Below are positions 11,370-21,247 of a DNA stretch of 64,000 nucleotides, piece after piece. The notes under the pieces are model-generated. The model was not told the DNA's origin. It made no database searches and saw only the letters and a list, made by a program, of their open reading frames with translations. The DNA comes from Prorocentrum cordatum. Its lineage: Eukaryota > Sar > Dinophyceae > Prorocentrales > Prorocentraceae. The translations under genes were made by a program, and so were the position numbers. The stretch lies in the NCBI GenBank assembly GCA_963575745.1, contig CAUYUJ010014750.1:316049-380048 (forward strand), given 5' to 3'. Numbering within the stretch: the stretch's first letter is position 1; each line of letters opens with the position of its first letter.

Positions 11370-11765
11370 CTCAAGGAGGCCCCAAGACGGCCCAAGAGAG
11401 TCCCAAGTGGTCCAAGATGGCCCCAAGACGGCCCCAAGAGCGCCCAAGAACGCCCCAAAAGCGGCCCAAGAGGGCCCCGAGACCGCATTTTTGAGCATCC
11501 GAGGGGGCGATGGGAATTCAGACCCCCTTCTTGTTGAGCGAAAGGGCCCAGGACGGCCCCAAGAGGCCCCTCAGGCATCCCAAAAGAGCCCCAAGAAGGC
11601 CACCAGACCCCCCAAAAGAGCCCCAAGATGACCCCAAGACGCCCCCAAAGAGCCCCAAGAGGGCAGAGGACCTCAAGAGAGCCCCAAGAAAGAGCTCCAG
11701 GAGGGCCCCAAGAGGGTCCCAAGAGAACCCCAACAGAGCCCCAAGATGGCTCCAAGTTTCGAATC
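11370..11765 (+). repeat. CCAAGA 10-12-mer array
   Basis: Tandem units of about 10-12 bases of the form GGCCCCAAGACG or GCCCAAGAG. The same family occurs at 31490-31860, 34765-35010 (in the methyltransferase intron) and 57360-57640. Confidence 0.85.
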
Positions 11766-11999
11766 GCACGCGAGTTCAAGATACAACTCAGTGCAACAGC
11801 CATTACGAGTCATCGAAACACCCCTCACCCCTCATCGAAGCACCATCGTAGTTTGCACTGATTCCCATCTTAGATTTCAATGCGGGGAGCTCTTTGTGAT
11901 CCTCGTTTTCCCGAAGACGGCCGCGCAACTGCATGCGTCCTGCCGCCCATGATTCACTGACTGCTGATCGTTTCTGGACGGGCTGGTTGGGATATGCGA

Positions 12000-12290
12000 A
12001 GCGTGAAGAATTTCAATGATGTTTTGAGCCCGGTTCTCAGAGAATGGTGGTTTCGCTTGAGACATCCTCCACAATCGAGCCCCAGCGTACCCTTGGGTAC
12101 CCCAGAGCCAGTGCCCTATAGACCCCGCTTCGGAGCCTCATGGAGCTTCCTGGGGCATCTTGCGGCATCCCGGGGCGCCCTGGTGCCCCCTGGGGCCTTC
12201 TGATGCTTCGTGTGTCATCCTGGGGCGTTCAGGGGTCTTCTCGGGCCTCCTGAAAACTCCTTGCCTCAGAACCGCGTGCACACACAGAGA
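12000..12290. other. Short spacer, no gene seen
   Basis: GC-rich sequence with loose GGGGC repeats (CTTCCTGGGGCATC-like units near 12140-12240). Nothing resembling a coding exon was recognised. Confidence 0.35.
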
Positions 12291-12679
12291 CACAAATCAC
12301 ACCCAACACATCACACTCAACACAGAAACACACACGCGCACACACCTACGTCGCACCGAACATACACACATAACACACAGCGCATAACAAACACAACACA
12401 CACGCAAACACACAGAAATCACCAGACGCATACACAAACCACACAACAAACATACATGGCACACGCTCACCGGTCCAAGGCTTGTGCCCCTGGCGTAACG
12501 ATCTGCGTGAGGGGTGCCACCGATTTCAGAATTTCGAGGATGTCCCCCGTGTGTGTGTGCGCGCGTGTGTACGTGCGCGCGCGTGTGTGTGGTGTGGCGT
12601 GTGCGTGTGTGTTTGTGCATCTGCATGCCCGTTCGCGCGTGTGCTTGCGGTTGCACAGCAAACTCGCGCAGTTGGTGTC

Positions 12680-12743
<64 letters not shown>

Positions 12744-12885
12744 TCTCTCTATATGCCTTGTGTGTGTATATGTAGAGCGCGCTCCCTCTCTCTCTCACAC
12801 ACACACTCTCTCTCTCTCTATATATATATATATGTAGCTATCGATATCTCTCTCTTGGTTTGTTGTGTTGCCTTGTGATTATTTG

Positions 12886-12944
<59 letters not shown>

Positions 12945-12945
12945 G
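12290..12945. repeat. Cluster of CA, GT, CT and TC microsatellites
   Basis: CA-rich 12290-12450, GT-rich 12545-12630, (TC)n 12684-12742, a mixed CT/CA/TA run 12783-12835 and (TC)n 12888-12943. A short peptide-coding stretch with relatives elsewhere lies between the CA and GT runs (see 12471-12545). Confidence 0.92.
12471..12545 (-). other. Recurrent exon-like peptide module
   Basis: On the minus strand 12545-12471 reads Asp-Ile-Leu-Glu-Ile-Leu-Lys-Ser, then Val-Ala-Pro-Leu-Thr-Gln-Ile-Val-Thr-Pro, then a stop at the end. A diverged relative with the same VAPLxQIxTP core is read on the plus strand at 23049-23109. Both copies have CA/GT microsatellite beside them. It could be a duplicated terminal exon or part of a dispersed repeat. 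Confidence 0.4.
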
Positions 12946-12959
12946 GTGCATATATACAT

Positions 12960-15209
12960 GCCCCTCTCTCGCCTCTCGGGCTGCCCGCGGCGTTCCCCGG
13001 GTCCTCGTGCCGAAGTGTTCCAGCTTCTTTGTGCGGTAGTACAGGTAGCATTCACGCCTCGAGTCGTACTTCTTCAGGCCGTTGCGAGTTGCCCACGCGG
13101 TGTAAGATGCTGCCTTGGAGGAGGGGGGGGCGAGGGGGAGGGCGGAGCATGAACGAGGAGGGAGGAGGAAGCGGAGGAGGAGGAGGATATAGGGAGGAGG
13201 AGGAGGATAGGGAGGATGAGTTGGAGGAGGGGGAGGGAAGGGGAGGCGGAGGAGGGGGAGGAGCGGGGAGGAGGAGGAGGAGGAGGAGGAGGAGGAGGAG
13301 GAGGAGGAGGAGGGGCCAGGTGGGAGAGCAAGGGGAGGGATATCAGGGAAAGGGCGAGCAAGAGAAGGGGGGAGGATAGTGGAGTATGGAAGGGGATGGA
13401 GGGTGGGGGGAATGTAGAGCTATGAGCTGGATGAGAAGCACAAAGGCGGAGGAGGGAAAGGATGCGAAGGGAGTGCGGGGTCGATTCGACGAGGAAGAGT
13501 GACGAGGGAAAGGATACGCGAGGAGGAGTCGGCAGTTGAGCGAGAGGCGAAAGGCGAAGGAGGGAGGATGGTGTTAGCCCGGGCATGGAAACGCTGGGCC
13601 TGGCGAGGACATTTGAAATCGTCGGCCAGTTGCTCGCGCCCAGCACGACGTCGATTCTGATGAGCTCCTGGCTGGGTGATGATTTGGGAGCCCCTCAAGG
13701 GGTCGATATCTGGGTCCACTGGCGAAACATTACAGTCGGGCTGCTGAAATGAGGAACGCTAGATAAGGAACGAAGCCCCTCTGCGGCTTCAAAAAAGCCT
13801 GGGTGCACGAGAAGGGCTAGAGGAACAACTGCGGAAGGACGTAAGGAACATCGAGCCCCTTCCGAATCCAAACTGTTCCTTATTTCAGCGTCTTGGCTGT
13901 ATTGCCCTCGTCTCCAGATTGTTTTCCTCGCGCGAAGAACCAGGCCCGCCCCGGTGAAGTCTGCGCCGGCCGCCTCCCACAGCTCCCTCAGGCCCCGCTT
14001 CACCTATGGACGGGAGGGAGGAAAGGAGCAAAGGGGGAGGAGCAGCAGCAGTAGGGAGGAAGAGGGGGGCGCTTGGCGAAGAGACAGCGAGGAGTAACAC
14101 ATAGTGAGGGGAGGATAAGGATGGGACGAATGGAGCAACAGGAGGGAGAGTAAATGATTCCTCTTAGAGGAAGCGGAGAAGGAGGGGCCATGGGGCGAGG
14201 AGGAAGACCAGGAGGAGGAGGAGGAGGAGGAGGAGGAGGAGGAGGAGGATGGACAGCGGAGGATCGGAGGAAGATAAGGAAAAATATGATAGGCATCAGC
14301 AGAAGAAGGGGGCTCCGGGAGGGCGCCCGCCTCGCTTGCTGCATTGGTCGGAGGGGGAGTGGGGCAACATGAGGGGGGGTTGGAGGACGCGGAGGACGCC
14401 GTAGAAAGAGGAGAGAGCGATGCGGGGAAGCGGGGGAGGCAGGAGGCAGATGCAGGAGGACAGGCTCCCAACGGACCTTCTGGTTCAGGGCGCCCTCGTA
14501 TTTGGCCAAGAACTCCTGTTGGTGCCGCCGCGCCCCCATCGAGGCCCTTCCCCTCCCTCGTCTCCTCCGCCTCCTCTTTCTCCTGCTTCTCCTCCTCCTC
14601 CTGCTCCTCCGCCTCCTCCTCCTCCTCTTCCTCCTCCTCCTCCTCCCTCTATCCAGCCCCCATCGTGCATTTCCGATGTCGCTCCTCATCTTTATACTTC
14701 TCAATGTTATCCCCACTCCTCCTAGCTAGTCGTTCACTATTCGTCAGCCGGGAAGCTCCTGCGCTTCCTCGCTGCTGACGTCGATCTCGCCCTTGGTCGC
14801 CTTCTCAAGGTAGCGGTTGAACATCTTGTCGCGCGCCAAGGTTTTGCGCTTCACCTCGGGGGGCGGGCGGGAACGGCGAGAAATGGCGGCCTGCCCCCAG
14901 GGGGGATATCGGTCCGTGCAGCAGGGCTGCCGAGGGATATTGGGGACGCCCTCAAGGTGTGTGTGTGTGTGTGGACTCTGGAGTTGGGGACTCTGGTGAC
15001 TTTGCGGGGCCCACCCAGGTCTCCTTTCTGCTCTTCGGGCCACGTCTCTTGGTCGGGCCGGGGAGCAGCGACTCTACGCCGAACAACGCATTGTCCGTCA
15101 CTGGGGTCATGGCCGCCGCGCCTGGCCTGCTGGGTTCTAGTCTAGGGCGGGCTGGGCTGGTCTGGACGCCCATCAATGACTTGGGCAGTATAAATTGCAT
15201 CGGACGCAT
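12960..15209 (-). CDS. Multi-exon gene, unknown product
   Basis: The proposed exons are 15209-15015 (from ATG), 14854-14759, 14515-14477, 14003-13890, 13743 to about 13625-13580, and about 13108-12970. The first four and the start of the fifth are all in phase 0. Splice sites are GT donors (15014, 14476), one GA donor (14758) and one GC donor (13889), all with AG acceptors. The product begins Met-Arg-Pro-Met-Gln-Phe, has a basic stretch near residue 56, an Arg-Asp-Lys-Met-Phe-Asn-Arg-Tyr helix-like segment, an Arg-Glu-Leu-Trp-Glu-Ala segment, and a late exon rich in Tyr, Lys and Arg (Lys-Lys-Tyr-Asp-Ser-Arg-Arg). I do not recognise a family. Introns are purine- or pyrimidine-rich trinucleotide runs. 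The 13744-13889 intron is bounded by inverted repeats. The fifth exon's end, the sixth exon and the 3' end are uncertain. Confidence 0.55.
13125..13318. repeat. (GGA)n low-complexity tract
   Basis: Almost pure GGA/GAG repeats inside the last proposed intron of the minus-strand gene. Poly-Glu or poly-Pro frames across it are artefacts. Confidence 0.9.
13744..13889 (-). mobile_element. Introner-like intron with terminal inverted repeats
   Basis: A 146-bp intron whose ends lie inside 15-bp inverted repeats: 13743-13757 and 13875-13889 match with one mismatch (GCTGAAATAAGGAAC on the minus strand). Splicing at GC (13889-13888) and AG (13745-13744) keeps the frame open in phase 0 on both sides. 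Terminal repeats that coincide with splice sites are a hallmark of DNA-transposon-type introner elements described in dinoflagellates. No clear target-site duplication was found. Confidence 0.6.
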
Positions 15210-15239
15210 GCTGAACAAGCCTCAGCTCTGTCCTCAGTC

Positions 15240-15288
15240 CTCAGTACTGAAGTGTCCTCAGTACTGAAGTGTCCTCAGTACTGAAGTG
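15240..15288. repeat. 17-bp tandem repeat, three copies
   Basis: GTCCTCAGTACTGAAGT repeated about three times; each unit holds the palindrome TCAGTACTGA. It lies just upstream of the first proposed exon of the 12.96-15.21 kb minus-strand gene. Confidence 0.9.
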
Positions 15289-15419
15289 CGTATGTGCGGG
15301 GGCGTATGTTTACACGTGTCGTGACGGGGATTGTGCATGAGTGCATGATAGGGCGGATCCGTTTCGTGATGCCTTCGGGTGTCCTCAGGTATCCTGGGGG
15401 GAGGTCCATGGAGGGCTCT

Positions 15420-16245
15420 AAGTGTATGCGGGTGTCGCTTGATGATCATGCCTGTCTGCGGATGTCCCTTGATGTCCCATGGTGTCTGTGGGTGTCCCTG
15501 GCTGTCCGTTGATGTCTGCTGTTGTCCCTGGATGTCCTATGGTGTCTGTGAGTGTCCGTGGGTGTCCCTTTCTGTCTGCGGGTGTCCCTTGATGTCCCAT
15601 GATGTCTGATTGTGTCCCCTGATGTCCCTTGATGTCTGATGGTGTCCCTAGATGTCCCTTGATGTCTGCGCGTGTCCCGTGATGTCCCCTCGTGTCTGCT
15701 GGTGTCCCTTGGTGTCCCATGGTGTCTGTGGGTGTCCCATGGTGTCCCTTGATGTCCCTTGATGTCTCTTGATGTCCCTTGGTGTCCCAGGGTGTCCCAT
15801 GGTGTCTGTGGGTGTCCCATGGTGTCCCTCGATGTCCCTTGATGTCTCTTGATGTCCCTTGGTGTCCCAGGGTGTCCCATGGTGTCTGCGGGTGTCCCTT
15901 GATGTCTCTCGATGTCCCTTGATGTCTCTTTATGTCCCTTGGTGTCCCATGGTGTCCCATGGTGTCTGCGGGTGTCCCTTGATGTCTCTTGATGTCTGAT
16001 GGTGTCCCTGGATGTCCCCTGATGTCTGCACGTGTCCCGTGATGTCCCTAGGTGTCCCTAGGTGTCCCTTGGTGTCCCATGGTGTCTGTGGGTGTCCCTG
16101 GATGTCCCTTGGTGTCTGCTGGTGCCCCTTGATGTCCCATTGTGTCTGTGGGTGTCCCTGGTTGTCCGTTGATGTCTGCTGGTGTCCCTGGATGTCCCAT
16201 GGTGTCCGTGAATGTTTTATGGGTGCCCCTATATGTTTGCGGGCG
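15420..16245. repeat. Decamer array, TGTC-type
   Basis: About 80 tandem 10-base units beginning TGTC (TGTCCCTTGA, TGTCCCATGG, TGTCTGTGGG and variants). A 10-base unit gives 30-base coding periodicity, so all frames stay open on both strands; the resulting Thr-Pro-Arg-Asp-Ile-type frames are not genes. Confidence 0.93.
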
Positions 16246-16292
16246 TCCTTGGAGGCGCCTCGGTGTTTAGAGGTGCCCCTGGTCATTTGGCG

Positions 16293-16411
16293 TTTGCGAA
16301 GGTCCCCCGATGCCCCCGAGCCCACGGGTACCTCAGCAGCGTCATGTGATGCATGCGCTCTTGGATGCCCAGAGCGGTGTCCACGCGTGCCCGCGCATGT
16401 AATTTACGTTC
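16293..16411 (-). other. Possible terminal exon fragment
   Basis: Minus-strand reading gives a natural-looking peptide (Arg-Val-Asp-Thr-Ala-Leu-Gly-Ile-Gln-Glu-Arg-Met, then Tyr-Pro-Trp-Ala-Arg-Gly) ending in a TGA. No partner exon was found and no family is recognised. Confidence 0.3.
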
Positions 16412-16904
16412 GTTGTGCTTGGGTGCCTTGGTATACATGCATGCTCGCGTGTGCTTGCCCACACCTAGTTGCAAATTGCAACAAGAGTAAACGCAACAGG
16501 GCAGCAATGGCAACCGCAGCAAAAATCAGGTAGCAGCGTAGCATCCAGGAATAGCAAACGCAATAGCAATAGAGCGCCATGACAAGATAGGTGGACACAG
16601 CAACAACAAGGGCACTGAACATGCGTGTACACACACGACATCGGAAGGGCGCACGATAAATTCGGGATTGGAGGCAGACGATCGATGGACCTTGTCACGG
16701 CCGATACCCATGCGTATGGCTCATTTTGCGCATCAAATGCGATCGCTAAATGTGCACTTCTCTTCCTGCGTGACAGAACTTGTCGTTGCAGTATCGTGTT
16801 GGTTGCATTTGGTTTACCCGTGTTTTCGATAATTGTTCAGGGTTACTTGGGTATATTCATGCGTTTCGCTGTTTTCAGTGTCTTGACGCGTGTTGTTTCG
16901 ATGC
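16412..16904. other. AT-richer spacer, no gene recognised
   Basis: Composition drops in GC compared with both sides. Loose AGCAA/GCAAT repeats occur near 16470-16600. Open frames are short and I see no homologue. Confidence 0.4.
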
Positions 16905-17245
16905 CTATGTTGTCTTATAATGTCTTGGAATGTCTTGGGATGTCTTGGAATGTCTTGGCATGTCTTGGAATGTCTTGGAATGTCTTGTTTGGGCTGTCTC
17001 GTCGTGTCCCGCGATGTCCCGCGGTGTCCCGCGGTGTCCCGAACTGCCCCGAAATGTCCCGAAATGTCCCGCGATGTCCCGCAATGTCCCGCAATGTCCC
17101 GCTTTGTCCCGTTTCGGTGTCCCGTTTTTTTCGTCCCTCATGAGGACATATGAAGACATTTGAAGACATATGAGGACAAGGGAAGACACCCTCGTGAGGA
17201 CATATGAAGACATTTGAAGACATACGAAGACATTTCAAGACGCTT
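16905..17245. repeat. Decamer arrays, TGTC then GACA orientation
   Basis: 16918-16990 is TGTCTTGGAA-type, 17005-17125 is TGTCCCGCGA-type, and 17140-17245 switches to GACATTTGAA/GACATATGAG-type units, the same GACA/TGTC decamer on the other strand. The polarity change is at about 17130. Confidence 0.9.
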
Positions 17246-17595
17246 CCGCCCCCACGGTTTCGGGACATCGGGCTTCCGCGCCCCCACATTTTCGGGACAT
17301 CGGGTTCAGCGCCGCCCAAATTTCGGGACATCCAAGTCCGCCAGCGCTGAAAATCAAGACATCGGGCTTCGCGGCCGCCAGATTTTCGAGACAATGGGCT
17401 TATGCGCCCCGGGATTTTGGGACATCGGACGTTTGCCCCGCCAAACTTTTGGGACATCCTGCTTCGCCCAGGCCAGAAATCAAGACATCGGGGCAGGTTC
17501 CCCCGCGTTATCGGGACATCCAAGCCCGCTGGGCCCGAAAAACAAGACATCGGGCTTCGGCGCCCCCAATCTTCAGGACATCGATATCAGTATGG
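17246..17595. repeat. Longer-period GACATCGGG repeat
   Basis: GGGACATCGGGCTTC or AAGACATCGGGCTTC recurs every ~30-51 bp, alternating with GCGCCCCCAAATTTTC-like segments. It appears to be a higher-order derivative of the neighbouring decamer. Confidence 0.8.
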
Positions 17596-18340
17596 GACCT
17601 CGACCTGCGGCGCCCTCAAATCATGCATCTGATGAAACCTATTGCGCGTGTGTGTATGCATATGCATTTTCCTTCCGTTATACGAATATACAATCGATCC
17701 GTCAGGCTCGCACTTGTACTATATTGTGGTGCGGGTAAGGTGCCATTATTGGAACTATGACATTTTGCTGTTTTAGCGCGTATAACTGTCCATACGCCCA
17801 TGTATTGACTCACGTGTGTCATATTACAGCGATTCTGACACATGTAGGTTGTGTTATGACAGTGCGCCATTGTGTTGGATATATTTGGATATTTTTGCAA
17901 GTAATACGCGTACGTGTGAACCCCAATCGGCGCAACTGCGAGTCTATCTGTTATCACGAATACAAAGAGCCGTTATATGTATACAAATACCTATACATAT
18001 GCATACCTGCAAATACATGTGTATATTGCATGACATGTGAACATTTACAACTACATGTTGACAATGTGTATATGTTTACGTACACATACACAAATATACA
18101 TACATTTACACAATTATATGTGCATGTAAATGTATGTTCGTAAAATTGCATTTGTACAGTCGTATCTGTATAAATCTGCATAAACACATACACTATATGT
18201 GCATACACATGTGTGTACACAGTAATGCAGACTTCTCTCATACGTGTATGTATGTATGCGTTGGTTTATATGTATATAAGCATATATAGATTTACGTCTG
18301 CGCATTGCTTTGTCCATGCATTTGTTGTTCGTGCGTTGGC
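17596..18340. other. AT-rich spacer with TACATA-type repeats
   Basis: No coding exon seen. 17980-18300 is dominated by ATACATATGTA-like motifs on both strands, which can form weak hairpins. This is one of the most AT-rich stretches in the window. Confidence 0.5.
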
Positions 18341-18984
18341 CCCATTGAGTGCCTGTAGGAGGCGGAGGTGGAGGCCCGAGGGAGGGTGGCCACAGAGGAG
18401 GGCGGCTAACCAGCACGCAGGGCATTCGCCGAGGACTTGCAACAATGCAAGGCCGTGCCCGACAAGGCCGCGCCAGTGCTATGACTTACGGTATAGCAGG
18501 GTCATCCTCCTATAGTCCACCTCTACCCCTCTCTTCCACTCCGCGCCCTCCTTCCATCCGCCCTCTTCGAGCGCTGGTCCTGGCGAAAGCTGTTGGGCCT
18601 GGACCTGCGAGGGTCGAGCCTGTCCATCGGGTCCCTCCTCCTCCCCCTCTTCCTTCATCCTCATCCTTCTCCCCCTCTCCTTTCTCCCTCTTCACCCTCT
18701 TCCATCATCCGCATTCGCCTTCTCCTCCACCTCCTCCCTCCTGCCCCTCCCTCATCATCCTCGTCCTCCTCCCCCTCTCCCTTCTCCTCTCTCCCCCCAC
18801 TCCCCGGGTGCATTCTCAGCACTGAAGCAGAACGTTCAGTGGGCCCACTGTCCATTACTCAACTATAATGGCCCCTCTGCGCATGCATTGGAGTCAGCCG
18901 GCCTGAAAACAGCCAGCATGATCTGACCTCGCGCCGCCCAGCGCGCGGCCTCGGGTGTCCGACTTGGCGTTGCCCAGCAAATGG
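18341..18984. other. Pyrimidine-rich spacer, possible short exon
   Basis: 18640-18800 is a CTCCT low-complexity tract. 18545-18640 could be a short exon, but it reads plausibly on both strands, so I do not call it. Nothing else is supported. Confidence 0.3.
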
Positions 18985-19965
18985 CTAGAGGTCGCGGAGC
19001 AACTCGGCCTTGTACGTAATGGAGAAGACGAGGTCACCCGTTAGAGGCGGTCCAGCAAATTCAGACATGCTCGCGAAGATGTGCTTGCTCTCGTCAGGCA
19101 CGTCTGAGAGGGACGTGAAGGCCTTCTTGAGCTCGATGGAAGTCGCCTTCTCCGACCCTGCGATGCGGCGGCATTTGAACACATTGTCTGCACAATCTTG
19201 AGCGTGCGTCTTACTGCTTTCCTTCTTTCCCTCACTGGCCTTTTTCTCCTCGTCGTCACTGATCTCCTGCGCGGAGTCCTTGCCCCCTGGGATCGTCGCG
19301 CCGAGCGTGCCAGCCAAGGTGCCCTCACTGCCGCCACCGCCCTTCCGCTTCTGGCCAGCGGGGTCCCCAGTGACTTCGGTGCGCTCGGCATCTTGATTCT
19401 GCTCCCTGACGACGTTGCTCAGGGGCCAGTGCTTGTCCCTCTGGCTGTGCGCCGCGCCCTGCTTGTCGTTCGCCAACGAGACGTTTGCCCTCTGATCCAT
19501 ATCCTTGAGGTGGACAGCGGACGGCTTCACTTGCCCGCGATGTTCAGACCCTGTTACCTCTGGACACTTTGAAGGCCGAGCTACTTCACGAACACGTTGC
19601 GGTAGCAAGGCACCCCTGTTGGACGTTGCGGTGGGCGCCTCGGACTTCCTGCCCAGCTTCTGAATCACAGCGGAGGGTGCCTGGACGCCTGGATGCGCCT
19701 GAATGCACTCCTTCTCATGTTTCTTCTCCTTCTCATTCTCCTTCGGGTTGATGCACATGTAAGCCTCGTGCTTGGGATGCGTGTCTAGATGAGCCAGGAC
19801 CTTTTCATCTTGACGGGCTGTAGCACGGCTGTGTTTATCATATCCGAGGGTTCCTTGAACGGCTTGAAGTCCTGGGTATCCGAGGGTGTCCTGTAGTTCT
19901 TGGGGCAGTGAATCTTGTTGGGTCTCCTCTATCATGCCGCCGAAATCATGGGGTGGCTGCGTCAT
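18985..19965 (-). CDS. Hypothetical hydrophilic protein, 326 aa
   Basis: A single open frame from an ATG at 19965 to a TAG at 18985; an in-frame stop lies 13 codons upstream, so the ATG is a reasonable start unless an acceptor lies between. The protein is very hydrophilic. The first ~60 residues are Gln/Asp-rich, residues ~75-90 are a Lys/Glu run (Glu-Lys-Glu-Lys-Lys-His-Glu-Lys-Glu), the middle has Gln-Lys-Arg-Lys-Gly-Gly-Gly-Gly, and residues ~240-255 have an acidic-basic Asp-Asp-Glu-Glu-Lys-Lys-Ala cluster. The last ~60 residues are more ordered and hydrophobic and may fold. No signal peptide, membrane segment or known domain is visible. GC-rich synonymous codons match other genes here. 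Function unknown. Confidence 0.6.
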   Translation of the reverse strand: MTQPPHDFGGMIEETQQDSLPQELQDTLGYPGLQAVQGTLGYDKHSRATARQDEKVLAHLDTHPKHEAYMCINPKENEKEKKHEKECIQAHPGVQAPSAVIQKLGRKSEAPTATSNRGALLPQRVREVARPSKCPEVTGSEHRGQVKPSAVHLKDMDQRANVSLANDKQGAAHSQRDKHWPLSNVVREQNQDAERTEVTGDPAGQKRKGGGGSEGTLAGTLGATIPGGKDSAQEISDDEEKKASEGKKESSKTHAQDCADNVFKCRRIAGSEKATSIELKKAFTSLSDVPDESKHIFASMSEFAGPPLTGDLVFSITYKAELLRDL

Positions 19966-19989
19966 GTCTGAGGCACTCGCGAGGCCAGC

Positions 19990-21247
19990 CTGGACTGGAG
20001 GCTAGAAGCCAAGAAGCTTGAGCCTCAAAGTGCTGCAGATTGGCGGGGGCACTGGCGAGCGCAGGCCACATGATATGTTAACATTGTGTGGCTGCGAGAA
20101 GGTGCGTTTGTACAAACAATACGGCGCACCTCTGCTGTGGGGCCATGAATGCAATGGCGACCTCTGCTGTGGGGCCCATGGGGCGACCTCTGCTGTGGGG
20201 CCCTGAATGGTGCCTCGTGGAGCGGGCCCCCGGGGCTGGGTCAATGGGTTAGGCAACGCGACCAATGATTAAGCCTCAGCGGAGCACGAGACCGCGGCAT
20301 CTTCGCTCCCCAAAGCTCTCTCCACTACCCTCCCTCACTCCTCCTTCTCCTCCCTTCTTCTGAAACTCCTCCCCCGCCTCCTCCTCCTCACTCTTCTCAT
20401 CCTCATCCTTCGTCCTCCTGATCATCCCTCGTCGCCCTCCCCATCGCTTCCGCATCCCTCATCTCCCGGTCCCCTCCCCTAGTCGCTCTCCTCCTATCCC
20501 AATGTCCTTCTCCCTCTCTCTATTCCTCTCCTCATCTTCCTTCCTGCGCATCCCCTGGGCGGACGCGCGTGACGCGTGCGCCGAGCCGCCGAGGGAGGGC
20601 GAGACGCGAGGCGCGACGGCCGCCACCCTGCCGAATGAGGAGGAGGAGGAGGGGCGACGACGAAAACGAGCAGTTGGAAACAGGACGACAGGGCGAAGGA
20701 GGAGGGAAGACAGGAGGAAGTAAGGAGGAAGGCAGAAGGAGGGCACTCACATGTAGGGGGGGGAAGAGCCCTCCCCCCCGGCCCTCGCACAATCGCCACG
20801 GAGGAAATGAGGGAGGAGGAGAAGGAGGTAGGCGTCTCTTCCCATTAGGCGGGCCCCAGGGGCCCGTTGGGGGCCCAGGGAAGAACAGCATCGTTTTGTT
20901 GTTTCCCCCCTCACCCTTTGGGCAATGATGGTTGCGGCGAGAAGTTATTCTCTTATTTTGTTTCCTCTGCCTGTCGGAAATGTTGCCTGTCAAATTGTGG
21001 CTGCAGATTCCAACATGTCAAGCGCTAATTGGAAGACTTAGCAACGCTATGTGCAATGCCTCCCACGGGCGAACGTGCGGCCTGTGAACAACACCGCAAG
21101 TACAATGTACCATTCCGACGATGCAACGCATCGAATAGTTTGTATATTCCAATCAGCTGCAAACGCATTCCCGTACCATGTGCACGTAGCTATTCATTGC
21201 TAACCATAGCCGCTCGCACAAATAATTTTACACACTCGCAACTTTGC
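19990..21247. other. Spacer with short repeats, no firm gene
   Basis: 20147-20215 holds three copies of a GGCGACCTCTGCTGTGGGGCC unit. 20280-20530 is a CTCCT tract. 20540-20640 has a GC-rich coding-like stretch that reads open in several frames and cannot be assigned. 20930-21240 is AT-richer and without a gene call. Confidence 0.4.

Larger units (their letters stand above)
10930..12060 (+). repeat. Direct paralogue of 31185-32070
   Basis: Matches 31185-32070 in the same orientation. Shared landmarks are TCCCTGCTCGGG near 10948, CAAGTGCCCTCC near 11152, and a long conserved right end (11755-11880) with AGTGCAACAGCCATTACGAG and CATCGAAGCACCATCGTAG. Copy A has a poly(C) tract where copy B has ordinary sequence. 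No gene is supported. Confidence 0.85.

Noticed and set aside
12210-12878. Plus-strand 222-codon frame with His/Thr and Ser-Leu runs
   Set aside because: It crosses CA, GT and CT microsatellites and encodes only their translations.
15418-15960. Minus-strand 180-codon frame rich in Thr-Pro-Arg-Asp-Ile-Lys
   Set aside because: Produced by the 10-bp TGTC/GACA array; all frames are open and the peptide follows the DNA period.
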